NCBI GenBank assembly: GCA_029582155.1
Contig: CM055899.1
Span: 83,146,556 to 83,210,555, forward strand
Direction of reading: 5' to 3'
DNA: 64,000 bases
Source of the DNA: Panopea generosa
Taxonomy: Eukaryota > Mollusca > Bivalvia > Adapedonta > Hiatellidae
Under the pieces are notes generated by a model. That model ran no database searches, was not told the origin of the DNA, and saw only the letters and a program-made list of their open reading frames with translations. Positions within the stretch are counted from its first letter, which is position 1, and every line of letters starts with the position of its first letter. This document shows, piece after piece, positions 53,766-64,000 of the stretch. Both the position numbers and the translations under genes were made by a program.

Positions 53766-55884
53766 GTGTTCTGCCCGTAAGCGTACCCAAGATATGTCCA
53801 TATAAGCCCTGAAATTTACATTGCAATTGAGTTAAATTAAATAAGCATAAACTTGACTATTCTGCACTGGTATCGCTGGTACATTTGTTATCATATTTTC
53901 AACGCACACTGTTACTTTTGCGCCCGAAACCACTGTAGATACCATTATAAAAATCATACGACCCTACGTTTACCGGCATTTATCCGAAAGAAGACAAAAA
54001 TGGTATAAATGTTACCAAATAAGGAACGAAAAAAATAATATATTATTCCATTTTACACCGTTCGAAAATATATATTGTAAAGTGGTTGAAAGGAAATGGC
54101 CGTATCTAATGTTGGGAAAACTTGTGACATGACCCTTTTGCCTATAATTGTATATGATTTATTACTTATTGTTACAACAATAAAAATTTTAACATTTTTT
54201 CAATAATTGATTACATAAGGTTGATTCATTCATTATATCTTTATATGCAGAAACCTTCAATAACACATCACCACAGCTGATGTGCTTATCTTTGAAATAG
54301 ATTCAAGTAGTGTAATTACAGGATAACACTAAAATCAGGCAGGATATAAACACGATCATAAAATTAAGTCTCCGGATACGAAAGGTATTCTGTGATTTAT
54401 AGCACTAAAATTTGCACGGTAGTGCCAAGTTGTAACTTATTTTGTACACGAATTTAAAACTTTTCACAAATACTAAATCGTTTATAATGAGTTAAAAATC
54501 TTGAACAAAATAAATAACTCAGATTCCAACCTATAAATATAAGAAAGTTATTAAAATATGAATCAGGCAAAGTCCTCACCACAACACAAATACGTACAGA
54601 CAGTGCAATGATATAAACTAGAATAATGGAACGACATACATACAATACAGAGAAATTTAGATGACGCTATTGATATGACCAACAGAACTGATTAAAAGTT
54701 TGGTCATTTACGTAAGATAGATGATTCGAACAGGGCTTTTATGATGTTTTAGACATCACTCTGCTAATGTCGCTGTGATAAAATTGTGCAGTTTAAACCA
54801 TCACAAAATGATCATACGCAACACTTTTCAACCGTCGAAACTTATATTTTTTAGCTATTTTATTTACGAAACAAATCGAGCAATGAAAATATATTGTAGA
54901 CATTGTATTATGTCACTTTGAACGAATTTAACCAAACGCTACACATATAAAAAAAGTTAAGAAGGCATATGAATGATTACTAATGCACGGCAATAAATGT
55001 TTTGATCTAAACGTGTCTATATTTTGTCGAGGTATTCCGGTATATTCTCTTAAACTACAACCTCGCCCTTTCTATCTCCATCATCACATCATAATAGTCC
55101 ACACCTGATTACGTTTAAGTTTGATTTTAAGAGCTTTACTAAGAATATTGACAATACATTTTACTGCATAAATATTATTAACCTTAAACATTCATCTCCA
55201 GTAATTAATGTCAATCGTTATCAATTTGACAAATGACGATGCCAAACGGTATTTGCCTGCCATTTGTATGAAAACAAATTATAGGTCATCTTGTAAATGT
55301 GATACGACGTAAATCTGCGCTTTAGTTTGTTTTACTTTTTACTGCAATCACATCTTAACTCAATTCAACGACATTAACAATGTTGTTGAGGTAGAAGAAA
55401 ATGATGATATTGTATAATGTTATGGTATCATACAAACAGTAATAACGATTGTATAGAAACACAGCGTAATCTCTTAATATTATCGTGTCATTGTTGTGTG
55501 TTATATCCTTGGTCGAGTAGTTCAACATACCTGTAGAATGATGAATATATTTGCACTTATAACTCGGAGACATTTACAAGATAACATAAGGATAGATAAC
55601 CCCGATGTCGGTATTGGTCTCACTGCACAGTTAAACTAAATTTTGTGACGGTCACACAACTATATTGCGCTAAAAATCATACAGTTTGATAATTTTTGGA
55701 CTTGATCAATACTTTCCATAGCACACCGGTATAGAAGTAAGCATATCTATGACTAATAGAAGATATGTATATTTGGTAGTTTAAATTCAACCAGCTTAGA
55801 ATGCATAACACTTTTACAATGATTCTACATTACATTTATTTAGCAAAAATGATGAATGTTATTGCCAACAAATCATTTATATAC

Positions 55885-56060
55885 ATGTATCAGTGGTAAT
55901 TCTGTGTTCGTAAATTAAACATCGACTGACAGGTGTATTACTTTTGAAGACTTTGTTTAATGGCAATGGAAGAAACAGAAATATCGGAGATTTGTTACCA
56001 GATAATTGTTCAGCATTCGTGACGATGGATTCCAGACCTCTAAAACGAATATGAGAGGGA
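55885..56060 (-). other. Possible fossil exon, copy F
   Basis: Minus-strand frame reads GLESIVTNAEQLSGNKSPIF, then LFLPLPLNKVFKSNTPVSRC and LIYEHR. It is open here and in C (29902-29714: AEPLSGNKSPRFLFHQLPLN). It is interrupted by one stop at the same codon in D (about 35955-36135) and E (about 48305-48475). Between E and F the aligned codons show about 7 silent and 10 replacement differences, weakly suggestive of past selection. An acceptor-like cgttttag precedes it. No family is recognised; it could be chance. Confidence 0.3.
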
Positions 56061-56796
56061 CCTTAAATAAAGTATTGTTTATATCTCGTTAGAAATTTAA
56101 TTTTCATTAGAAAAGAAGAGCTTAGATTGATAAGATAACGATAAACTTCTGTAATACTTCTGTACAAATGTGCTCTATTTTGTGAAATAGTTATTATTTA
56201 TTAAAAGCAAATTTAGCTATTGACATTTCATTGCATCCTATTTACCGTTATATTTGTCGAAATCTATATTTTGCGCTTAGCTACATTGCAATAAATAGAT
56301 GTATGTTTTGATGGAGAATTAGTCAGCTCTCCATAGAAATGTTTATATTTAAAATTGTAATTATTTCAAGTATGCCAGAAAATATGTTAGACATTCTGAT
56401 CAGAAAACTTACTTCAATTGCCAGCTTCAATGAATTTTCTTTTTACATTATACGTTTACATTTAAACAGTATACGCCACAATGTCAGTTTAATTATATTA
56501 TCCAAGTCATCGTAAAATATCAATTTTGGAGTCATTCCTTGTTTAAAATATAAACCGAGTCTTATCTATCAATACAACAGGCAGTTGCAAGAGAAATTGC
56601 TTAAGCCCAGTAAGCTAATGAAATGGTTTACATTAATATAATAACTTCGTTGACCATAACAAGTGATATTAATTATCTATGAATTTTAAGTGACATGTAG
56701 TATGTGTATAATTAATAGAAGACAATACTCTGTAATAATGTTTCTTACACTTGATAAATAATTGTATGGCTTTCATATTATAAATAGATGAAATAA

Positions 56797-57650
56797 AGTA
56801 TAACTAAATAAAGTGTATAGTATAATTGACAAAATATATAGTTTAACCGATAAATATGTACATGTACAGTATAACTGATCAAAATATATAGTATAAGTGA
56901 TAAAAATGTATAGTATAACTGACAAAATATATAGTGTAACCGATAAAAATGTATAGTATAACTGATCAAAATGTATAGTATAAGTAATAAAAATGTATAG
57001 TATAACTGATCAAAATGTATTGTTTAAGTAATAAAAATGTATAGTATAACTGACAAAATAAATAGTGTAACCGATAAAAATGTATAGTATAGCTGATCAA
57101 TATATATAGTGTAACCGATAAATATATATAGTATAATTGACAAATTTTATAGCGTAACCAACAAAAATGTAAAGTATAACTGATCAAAATATATAGTATA
57201 ACTGATAAAAGTGTATAGTATAACTGACAAAATATATAGTGTAACCGATAAATATGTATAGTATAACTGATCAAAATATATAGTAGAAGTGATAGAAATA
57301 AATAGTGTAACCAATAAAAATATATATTATAACTGATCAATATATATATATATAGTGTAACCGATAAGTATGTATAATATAACTGACAAAATATATAGTG
57401 TAACCGATAAAAATGTAACGTATAACTGACAAAATATATAGTATAAGTGATAAAAAGTTATAGTATAACTGACAAATTATATTGTGTAACCAATAAAAAT
57501 GTATAGTATAACTGATCATAATATATAGTGTAACCGATAAAAATGTATAGTATAACTGATAAAATATACAGAGTAACCAATAAAAATGTAAAGTATAACT
57601 GATCAAAATATATAGTTTAACTGATAAAAATACATAGTATTACTGATGAA
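56797..57650 (+). repeat. Expanded minisatellite with a 43-bp higher-order repeat, copy F
   Basis: About 40 monomers of 20-22 bp. Two monomer types largely alternate: type 1 tataactgacaaaatatata and type 2 tgtaaccgataaaaatgtat. This gives a 43-bp two-monomer unit across much of 56900-57560; some stretches use a third variant with actgatcaaaa. Three minus-strand open frames here (63, 124 and 89 codons, rich in Tyr, Leu and Ile) arise only because the repeat lacks stops in that frame. Confidence 0.93.
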
Positions 57651-57754
57651 TGTAAGTAAAACAGATCATTGTCATATACATTTGGTTACGTTTCGTGCTT
57701 TAAAGGCAACGATTTACGAGATATAATTGACTATCACAGCAGCAGTCGTACATG

Positions 57755-57895
57755 TACTTGTTCCATCGTTCCCCATGTTGATTTAGTAGTGTTGTTCGAC
57801 CCTCCGCCATTGCTATAGCTGGTGTCCTTGAGCATGACACTTTTTTCCGCATATGCTTGTAAGATGTAACTTCTTTCATAATCAAGGTAAACTAG
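57755..57895 (+). mobile_element. Old SINE remnant, copy F
   Basis: Orthologue of D 37225-37365 (gtgtccttgagcatgacact, then ttctttcataatcaaggt). Confidence 0.6.
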
Positions 57896-58489
57896 AGTAT
57901 TGTTATAAGAATACCGCTTAAGCGCCTATTAGTGGACAGGTATGGCGGATGTTGCAGCTTCAACACAAGACTGCTATGATCTTCCGTTGGTTGCCTGTAT
58001 GCGTCATAAAAGTTTTTCATCAGATGTCATATATCGTGGTTGCCAATGTATCTAATTGTTAGCGGATGGCATATTAATCCTTTGACACAAAGGATCTTTT
58101 CTCAAACGCTAGAAAGATAAACTTAACAACATTGTGTATATCAAAAGTATTTAAATGAATCATAATATATAATAATGACTGTTTTTTTCTTTTAAGAGTT
58201 TCGGTATTAAAATTAGTGGAATGAAAACGTTAGGAAGCCCTGTACTTTTAAGCGAAATTGTATTTCGTCTCAATCACTTTTCTGTTATGTCTTTGCCATA
58301 TTGGCCTATATTGTAATTTCCTCTAAATAAACCTTTTTTTATCAGTAAGCAATGTGTAGAACATCTGAATTTGGCCAACATTTTGTCAAATCGCTTAATA
58401 AATATTTTTTTCAGAAGTGTGTACAAACTTGAAACCGTTACAATTGTCTTATTTACTGGTAGTTTTTAAGTGTTCGTGCCAAACGTAAA

Positions 58490-58951
58490 TGTCTCGCACA
58501 GGATTTAATTTTATTCTGTTATACATATTTAAACATGCACTTCTGGAACACTTGATACATTACCATTACCATTTCAAAAAGTGCCTTGTTCTTATAGATT
58601 ATCCTCTGTTGTTTCAATTATTGCGAAAAAAACTTGGGGTTCACCAGGTCGATTTTTCGCAATTTTGATGATGGTTTGATGGCATCCTTTCATTTTTGAC
58701 AATTCTGCCCATTTGTTGCAGTGTAGCACTACGCATCTTTAAACTGTTATAGCGTCATCAGGCAGTTCCCAATGTCATCAAAACTTGGCAGAAATCATGA
58801 AAATACTTCAATGTTTCCATATGCACAAAGAAATATGACATTTTATGCATTTTTAACAAAAAGATAGCCCAGCCGCTTTACACAGCTCTAATTTCTTTGG
58901 CGTTAGAATGATGCTTCCGTCATGTTAGGGAGGTAATTCTCAAGTGAGACC
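58490..58951. mobile_element. MITE, 462 bp, copy 2 of a two-member family
   Basis: Flanked by TAAA at 58486-58489 and 58952-58955. Ends tgtctcgcacagg and, on the other strand, ggtctcacttgagaa. The empty site is visible in copy D at 38136-38150 (ccaaacgtaaacagtaag). The interior matches 51445-51900 with many substitutions, so the two insertions come from one family but are not recent twins. It inserted into the 3' part of the LINE-C remnant region. Confidence 0.82.
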
Positions 58952-59620
58952 TAAACAGTAAGTTTCGAATTGTAGTGACCCATGAGTGCGCCCATTATCA
59001 TCTGATCTATTAAGCATATTATAACACTGACGTGAATGTATGTCGTAATCAATATGTATGAATGTAACGCACAGTGGCAGTCGACCACATTCACCATCTG
59101 CGCAGGGATCCAAAATTGTTTACAAAATATTATGTAAACTTTTTCTATCCTGTCAATATATTGAAAGCCGAATATTTCGGAACTGTTACAGACTGTTTGC
59201 TTAACTTTACACTCAAAATATTTAAACATATCAGTATGATATAATTGACTAAACAGGCCATCGCCATTTGCTCGTTTAGATGCACACTGGTTTGTTTTCG
59301 ACCATGCCAATTTTGCAGTCATGTAATACCTAAGTATTTATATTGAGAGGCAGTTAGGGATTATTTTCATAAAAACAATTTACACAATTATATTATACAC
59401 CGCCATTTCTAAAGTAAACAGTTTTCAGCCAGGGTAATGGTTACCTTAACAGTATCACCAACTTTCGAGATACAACCATTTTGCCTCTGCAATTGAATGG
59501 CAGTTTCGAAAAGGTTTGAAATATGATAAGCCTGTATTAGTGCAAAAAGGTCAAACGTTTCTTTATTAATACTATTACCACGGTCAAATGTAATAAATAA
59601 TTGATATATATTCAAAAAGT
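58952..59620 (-). pseudogene. LINE-C fragment: end of reverse transcriptase and start of the C-terminal domain
   Basis: 59615-59409 reads HISNLFETAIQLQRQNGCIS then KVGDTVKVTITLAENC, resembling the stretch after the FADD box (normally ADDI..FETAI.LQ.QL and a segment ending KTKI.VFRNGG). RNGG follows in another frame, then YKYLG. 59322-58951 reads YYMTAKLAWSKTNQCASKRA, then EIFGFQYIDRIEKVYIIFCK and QFWIPAQMVNVV, like YMTPKLVW...SEIWGFQYIDRIEKVH. At least two frameshifts. The last 90 bases (58955-59045) have an orthologue in D (38140-38230), so this LINE was part of the ancestral unit and is mostly deleted in D. Confidence 0.7.
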
Positions 59621-59639
59621 ATCGTTGACTGGCCGGTGT

Positions 59640-60590
59640 GGTGTTTACAAGAAGCGACAGTAAATGGTGTCACTTACGTGCTGTACGATGAACATGTATT
59701 AATATGAGACAGTCACTAAGGGAGTCGTGATATGGAGAATTATTGCATCAAATTTATAAACTGTAGGTTGCCATACGGCAGTCATTGTTGCAAACCTTTA
59801 GTCAACAGTCTATTGTCATTATAGGGAAATTTTTGTGGCATCATCGTACTGATTCATATGCAATGGTGATAGAGAATTTATTGTGGCAACACTATACTTA
59901 ACCAGATGCTGTTGTGATATAAGACTTCTGTTGTGGCGGCAATATTTAATTAATAATACATGCAATTTTTCATCATCTGTTTTTTAAACAATACCATGAT
60001 GCACTACCCTAAAATGATTATGATATTCATGCTAAACGTTGCGGACTTGCAATAACCTCTACAATTGAACTGCATCAATATAGCATGCATAGTCAATTTT
60101 GATCATTTTCTATGATACGATATGGAGATTTTAAGAAATAGGAATTCTAAGATGGATTGTGACATAACCTTTTACCTTAACTACATACTCTTAGTATTTA
60201 TTCTAAATATACGTATATGGTCCTTCTTGGCCGATTGGTCTACTGAGCTGTAGTCTGTGCTCGGCACAGGATCATTTTTGAGAAATTGTGCCAGGATGTG
60301 ATTTTCTTAAACAATAAAACTCACTATCCCAAATATAACCTTTCACATGATTACATTGGCGTTAAATGCAACTAAAACATATAATCAGTAAAACATACAA
60401 TCAAAAAATAATGACATAACATGCCAGTCACGATAATTAGTAAACCAGGTACTTAACTGATGTTTATGAACTGTTTAGACCCTTTGTATTCGAAATTACT
60501 AACCCTCTTGACTTTCCTTGCCAAAGTGCCTTACCTATATTTGGCTGTTAATGTGATACGGAAACGTCATTATGTGATACCAATGTGTAC
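59640..60590. other. Unassigned DNA in copy F
   Basis: No match to the other copies, no recognisable domain. 60228-60300 has a tRNA-like head (ttcttggccgattggtctac, then tgtgctcggcacaggatc), possibly a SINE fragment. Copy D has a deletion at this point (38232) or F an insertion. Confidence 0.4.
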
Positions 60591-61020
60591 CAATCACGTC
60601 CGGATATAGGTTTGTCGTTTTTTGTCAAATATTGTACGTACATATATAACCTGAAATGTGTTAAATGCCGTTTGCTCTATAGAAACGTACTGAGATAAGT
60701 GATTTATAAAGTTTAACGCCATTTGAACACATTTCAGGTTATATATATTCAATTTTACTGCTGGAGAAATCCCTCAGACTGTCAGAGTGAATAGAACCAA
60801 CGTATTTCCGCAAGTAACTTGCATCTTTTCGCACATAAAGTTTTTCGAGCCAACGGGACTCGAACATTCAATTTAAGCGGTGAGAGGTTAGTGATCTTGA
60901 GACGGCGCCAGTTTACTCAATCATGTCAGGAGTTTGTCCTTTTTTGTCAAACATTGTACATGTTATGTAAATAACCTGTCAAATGAGAAGTGTTGTTTTG
61001 TTTTGCAGAAACGCACTGAA
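60590..61020 (+). repeat. Local direct duplication, copy F
   Basis: 60590-60700 (caatcacgtccggatatagg..., gaaacgtactgag) and 60915-61020 (caatcatgtcaggagtttgt..., gaaacgcactgaa) are related to each other and to D 38250-38350. F therefore carries the segment twice, the first being the more decayed. Confidence 0.6.
60642..60748. repeat. Inverted repeat (27-bp arms, 52-bp spacer), copy F
   Basis: Left arm 60642-60667 (atatataacctgaaatgtgt...) and right arm 60720-60748 (...acacatttcaggttatatat) pair at 26 of 27 positions with one extra base. The arm sequence is itself part of a worn local duplicate of 60900-61020. Copy D does not have the right arm. Confidence 0.75.
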
Positions 61021-61659
61021 GGTAGCTGAAGGGATTTATAGTAAACTTGCATACTTGAATAATTTAAAAAGAATGTGTGTACCGAACACATATATCACCC
61101 TTGATTTGTTCTGGCGTCTGCTGTTACTGTTTAGTTCGGCGCGTGAAAATAAATATTCAAATAAGATTCCTCAGTGACTTTTCCCGGCCACACCAGACAT
61201 ATAAATTCGTAACACAACAATCAGACATGTGTACGATATACCTAGACAGTATTCTCATAACTCAATCTAGACATTTACCTTCATACCTGCAAATCCTCAA
61301 ATGATGTGTAAGCAACAAATATATAAAGAACACATCACTAAGAGTAAAAATAACTGTGTAAACAGGTTTCTAGTTTAAAAAAAAAAGTGAAAAAAAAAAA
61401 ATTATTGCCGAGCTTTCTCTAAAAATCAATATGCGTCTATCGTTTGGTAAACATATGAGATCATATAATTACTCTGTATATACTATATAATTACAATGTT
61501 TAGTAAAGAGAGACGCACATAATCGAGACAGCAAAATTTCAAATAAAGTCTTAACATGCCACACACTGAATTTAACGTTTAAACAAAAATAAACTATTCG
61601 CATTTGATGTTTAATAACATTCACAGTTACATGATCGAAAATGTATCTCAATTGCCAAT

Positions 61660-62490
61660 GTGACTTGATCAGCGAATTTTGCACAATGACCTTGGGTGAA
61701 AATATTGGCACTTCCGAACGTTATAGACATAGAATACAACACGCGTGTTTGATTTTAGAAGTATCCAGAAAATGAGTCCAAAATAAACGACGTCAGGTTG
61801 CCTCGCCATACAGTTGATTGACTGGACAATATGACAGCGACTTGATGAGTCCAGCGTGAAGCAAACCACACGTGACGCCATACATGTCAGCACATATTAA
61901 CCACGAAACATTTCAGTCTCCGTTATAAAATTAACCATTTGGAACGTGATTGGTATATATAAATTATTTGTTATATTCAATTGTAATGTACAGACTTCTC
62001 ACCGTAATTGATTATGACAATACACGATACGCTAAAATCTAATCAAAGTGTACCATGATGGTCCAACAAAGATATCAGCAAACGAAGAACAAAAACCGCA
62101 GTGAACTATATCACATGTTTTACACAATTATCATCAATGGGCTTATTAATTTCAAGGGTGTCTTAACAATGATGATATTAGCCATTAGGCTAGTAATTTT
62201 CTGTTATGAAGATAACAGTGTATGCAGTTCTGTATTTGCAGGTTACACAAATGAATTCAGTGTCAATGAATATAGCTTAGCTAAATATTTCAACACAACG
62301 AATCGATTATCAAATGTTGCATAATATTATGTAGAAAGTAAAATTATCATTTTTATTTCATTTTCATATCTTATTTATATTATTGTACAGATAAAACAGT
62401 ACAATACCCAATTTTATACTATCATACAAAAATTAAAGAAAAAATCTACGAACTTATTGAACAACTCTCGTATATTTGTGAATAACAAAC
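61660..62490. other. Conserved module, copy F
   Basis: Minus-strand open frame 61893-61669 contains CHIVQSINCMARQPDVVYFG then LIFWILLKSNTRVVFYVYNV. Plus-strand 62055-62324 (89 codons) matches the second half of the D frame, with YHMFYTIIINGLINFKG and YEDNSVC. It may be a remnant of an old mobile or host gene, or simply a slowly diverging part of the array. Confidence 0.4.
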
Positions 62491-63090
62491 AAACAGAAAA
62501 CATGTACTACAATATAACAGAATATAGGATAAATATATACAGTTGATTTAACAATTTTGTTTATACGTTTATTTACTAATCAGTGGGAAATTATCTGTTC
62601 CGTTCAGTATATGTTTAAAGTATTTCACAGTTTACCAGTTGTTCAGACAACAGCAAAAAGAAAAAAAACACAAAAAAAACCCGCTTTGGAGTAAACTGTA
62701 AACATTTACTCTTTTTTACTGTAATGCACGGACATACAAATCGTCTTAAACCGCCCTTAAATATCATTTGATCAATATTCTAAAAGTTGAATGCTCCTAG
62801 ATTTAACAATGTGTGTACATTATAATATTGCTTTAATGTCAAATAAAATTTATTTATTGGTCTTTTATTAATGTTATTTTATATTCTGTTCTTCATTTAT
62901 GTATAATTAATAAACGTGAGCTGCGTTCTATATACAGTAAACAGCGATCATTGTTTACTGGATTCCTTAACTGATTGTGTAATGCGATCAAATTTGAGGC
63001 CAGTATGAAAGAAAAAAATAGGACAATGTTATCAAACGTTTAACGGTGGTGAAAGCAGAATCATTTTTAATTTATATACTATTGTTACAT

Positions 63091-64000
63091 TCCAGATATC
63101 GCACTCAGGATTACATTGACACAGACAAAAAATAGATTAAAAAGGGGCATTTAGTAGTATAGAAATTAAACCATAATTAAATGTTTGAATGAATTATACT
63201 ACCAACCTCTACACTAACGTCATGTAATAGCTACAGACATGAACAACATGGAAATTCAGGAGTCAAATGTGGTTTACCCTAAGAGGCCATCGATGTACAT
63301 TCAATAAAATAATACTTATGTGAAGATGTATATTTCAATAAAACAATTTAAAAAACGTAATTGGTAAGATGTCTATGTATGGTCATATTGGCCCTGGTGT
63401 TCCATATTGGTTCGAGAGCTTTAGCGCGAGGGCCAAGGTCAATGTGACCAATAGGCACACCTCTACCACACTATAATATTTTAATCTTAAATCTTTTTAA
63501 TATATTTATGACATTATATGTGTATTTGATGACTTTGAATTTCCGTGATATACTATGGTCTTTTTTTATTCAAATAGAAAGAGGAAACAAAAGAAAACAA
63601 ATAGACAAAATATTACAAAAAAATGGTCCAGTAGGGGAATAGAACTCGGATATCCACAGTAACAGGCTATGAGATATAAATACTAAGCGTGTTAATTTTT
63701 TTTAAATGATACTTCCTTTAATCAACAATAATATTAAATAAACAAAACGGGTTTACAACATATTTTAACAAGTCATTCTATTTTATTATGTTAATCTCGT
63801 CACTTATCAATGCGTCGGCCTATACCTCTTGTTTCCAAGTCCAGTTCGTTTCAGTGACTTCCTTATTGAATGCTTAAGCCAAATCATAGTGGTCTTGTAG
63901 CTATTGATGCATACTGGATTGGAGATTTTTTTTCAAAATGAATAGTCTTCGCTGCACAGCCAGTTTTGAAGTTTTCCAACGTCCTAATTGTCTTTAATTT
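63091..64000. other. Right flank, no gene seen
   Basis: Array similarity stops after about 63090 (the D equivalent continues at 40110). The rest is AT-rich. 63384-63455 contains an imperfect hairpin with arms ggtcatattggccc and caaggtcaatgtgacc, around ttcgagagctttagcgcgag; it looks like a fragment of a repetitive element but is unassigned. Confidence 0.4.

Larger units (their letters stand above)
7381..63090 (+). repeat. Array of six diverged tandem segmental duplications (copies A-F)
   Basis: The same ordered landmarks recur in direct orientation. Landmark 1 (taacattaagattctaatg and variants) is at 7870, 14650, 24138, 32660, 41470 and 52280. Landmark 2 (gatgccgaac) is at 20842, 33432, 45860 and 53043. 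Landmark 3 (ggtagtgccaagtt) is at 11465, 28487, 34820, 47290 and 54418. Landmark 4 (a run starting gaaacagaaat) is at 29809, 36040, 48384 and 55972. Landmark 5 (agatatcagcaaacgaa and variants) is at 39380, 50500 and 62070. Order is constant, with missing blocks in some copies. Spacing is about 6-10 kb after subtracting later insertions. By hand, D and E differ at 6 of 73 bases around landmark 2. A, B and C are more diverged. No copy holds an intact long open frame of host type. Confidence 0.9.
51118..63090 (+). repeat. Array copy F (longest unit)
   Basis: About 12 kb. It opens with the telomere-like tract (51207) and a MITE (51445-51900). It then carries landmark 1 (52280), landmark 2 (53043), a single tRNA-Gly-like segment (53690), landmark 3 (54418), landmark 4 (55972), the large higher-order minisatellite (56797-57650), a SINE remnant, a second MITE (58490-58951), a LINE-C fragment (58952-59620), about 1.2 kb of unassigned DNA (59640-60880), and the block equivalent to D 38250-39700 at 60900-62340. 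It ends with the equivalent of D 40010-40100 at 62980-63090. It holds a short inverted duplication near 60.65-60.75 kb and an inverted scrap near 62.60 kb not seen in D. Confidence 0.75.

Noticed and set aside
56778-57606. Three long minus-strand open frames with repeated Tyr/Leu/Ile-rich peptides
   Set aside because: They lie wholly inside the minisatellite and exist only because the repeat has no stop in that frame. The period (43 bp) is not a multiple of three.
1-64000. CRISPR arrays, operons, bacterial genes
   Set aside because: The tandem repeats have no unique spacers of CRISPR type, and coding density is far too low for a prokaryote.

Overview
The window is AT-rich (about 30% GC by eye), gene-poor eukaryotic DNA, most likely from a bivalve mollusc. 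The evidence is: no dense bacterial-type coding; several tRNA-derived SINEs, one of which (1256-1563) I recognise from memory as a type common in bivalve genomes; degenerate APE-type LINEs; minisatellites; and short TTAGGG tracts. I could not support any intact host gene. The longest open frame (200 codons) is a LINE reverse transcriptase fragment.

Layout. Bases 1 to about 7.38 kb are a left flank with one full-length SINE (perfect 13-bp target duplication), a degenerate GC-richer 11-bp repeat near 3.1-3.3 kb, and a clean 43-bp minisatellite of about 18 units (5.88-6.66 kb). From about 7.38 to 63.09 kb the window is one array of six diverged direct repeats (called A-F here), each about 6-10 kb once later insertions are removed. 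The same ordered marker sequences recur in every copy, but copies differ by substitutions, deletions and insertions. Copies D, E and F (31.3-63.1 kb) are the most alike. A and B are shorter and lack a module present in D-F. C is partly deleted. The last 0.9 kb is a right flank.

The array can be read as a relative history because later insertions can be compared with empty sites in sister copies. LINE-B (41780-45527) is in E only. LINE-A (about 15.2-18.9 kb) and a candidate 0.7-kb MITE are in B only. A SINE is in C only. Two members of a 0.46-kb MITE family are at different places in E/F DNA, each with a 4-bp target duplication. A minisatellite shared by D, E and F has about 10, 3 and 40 monomers; in F it has become a 43-bp two-monomer higher-order repeat.

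No working pathway is encoded here. The window reads as a gene-free macrosatellite-like segmental duplication that has been colonised by retrotransposons and MITEs. Two small regions (39.0-39.7 kb and equivalents; 55.9-56.06 kb and equivalents) stay recognisable across copies as open or near-open frames and are the only candidates for former or present function. Copy boundaries are approximate because a tandem unit can be cut anywhere.
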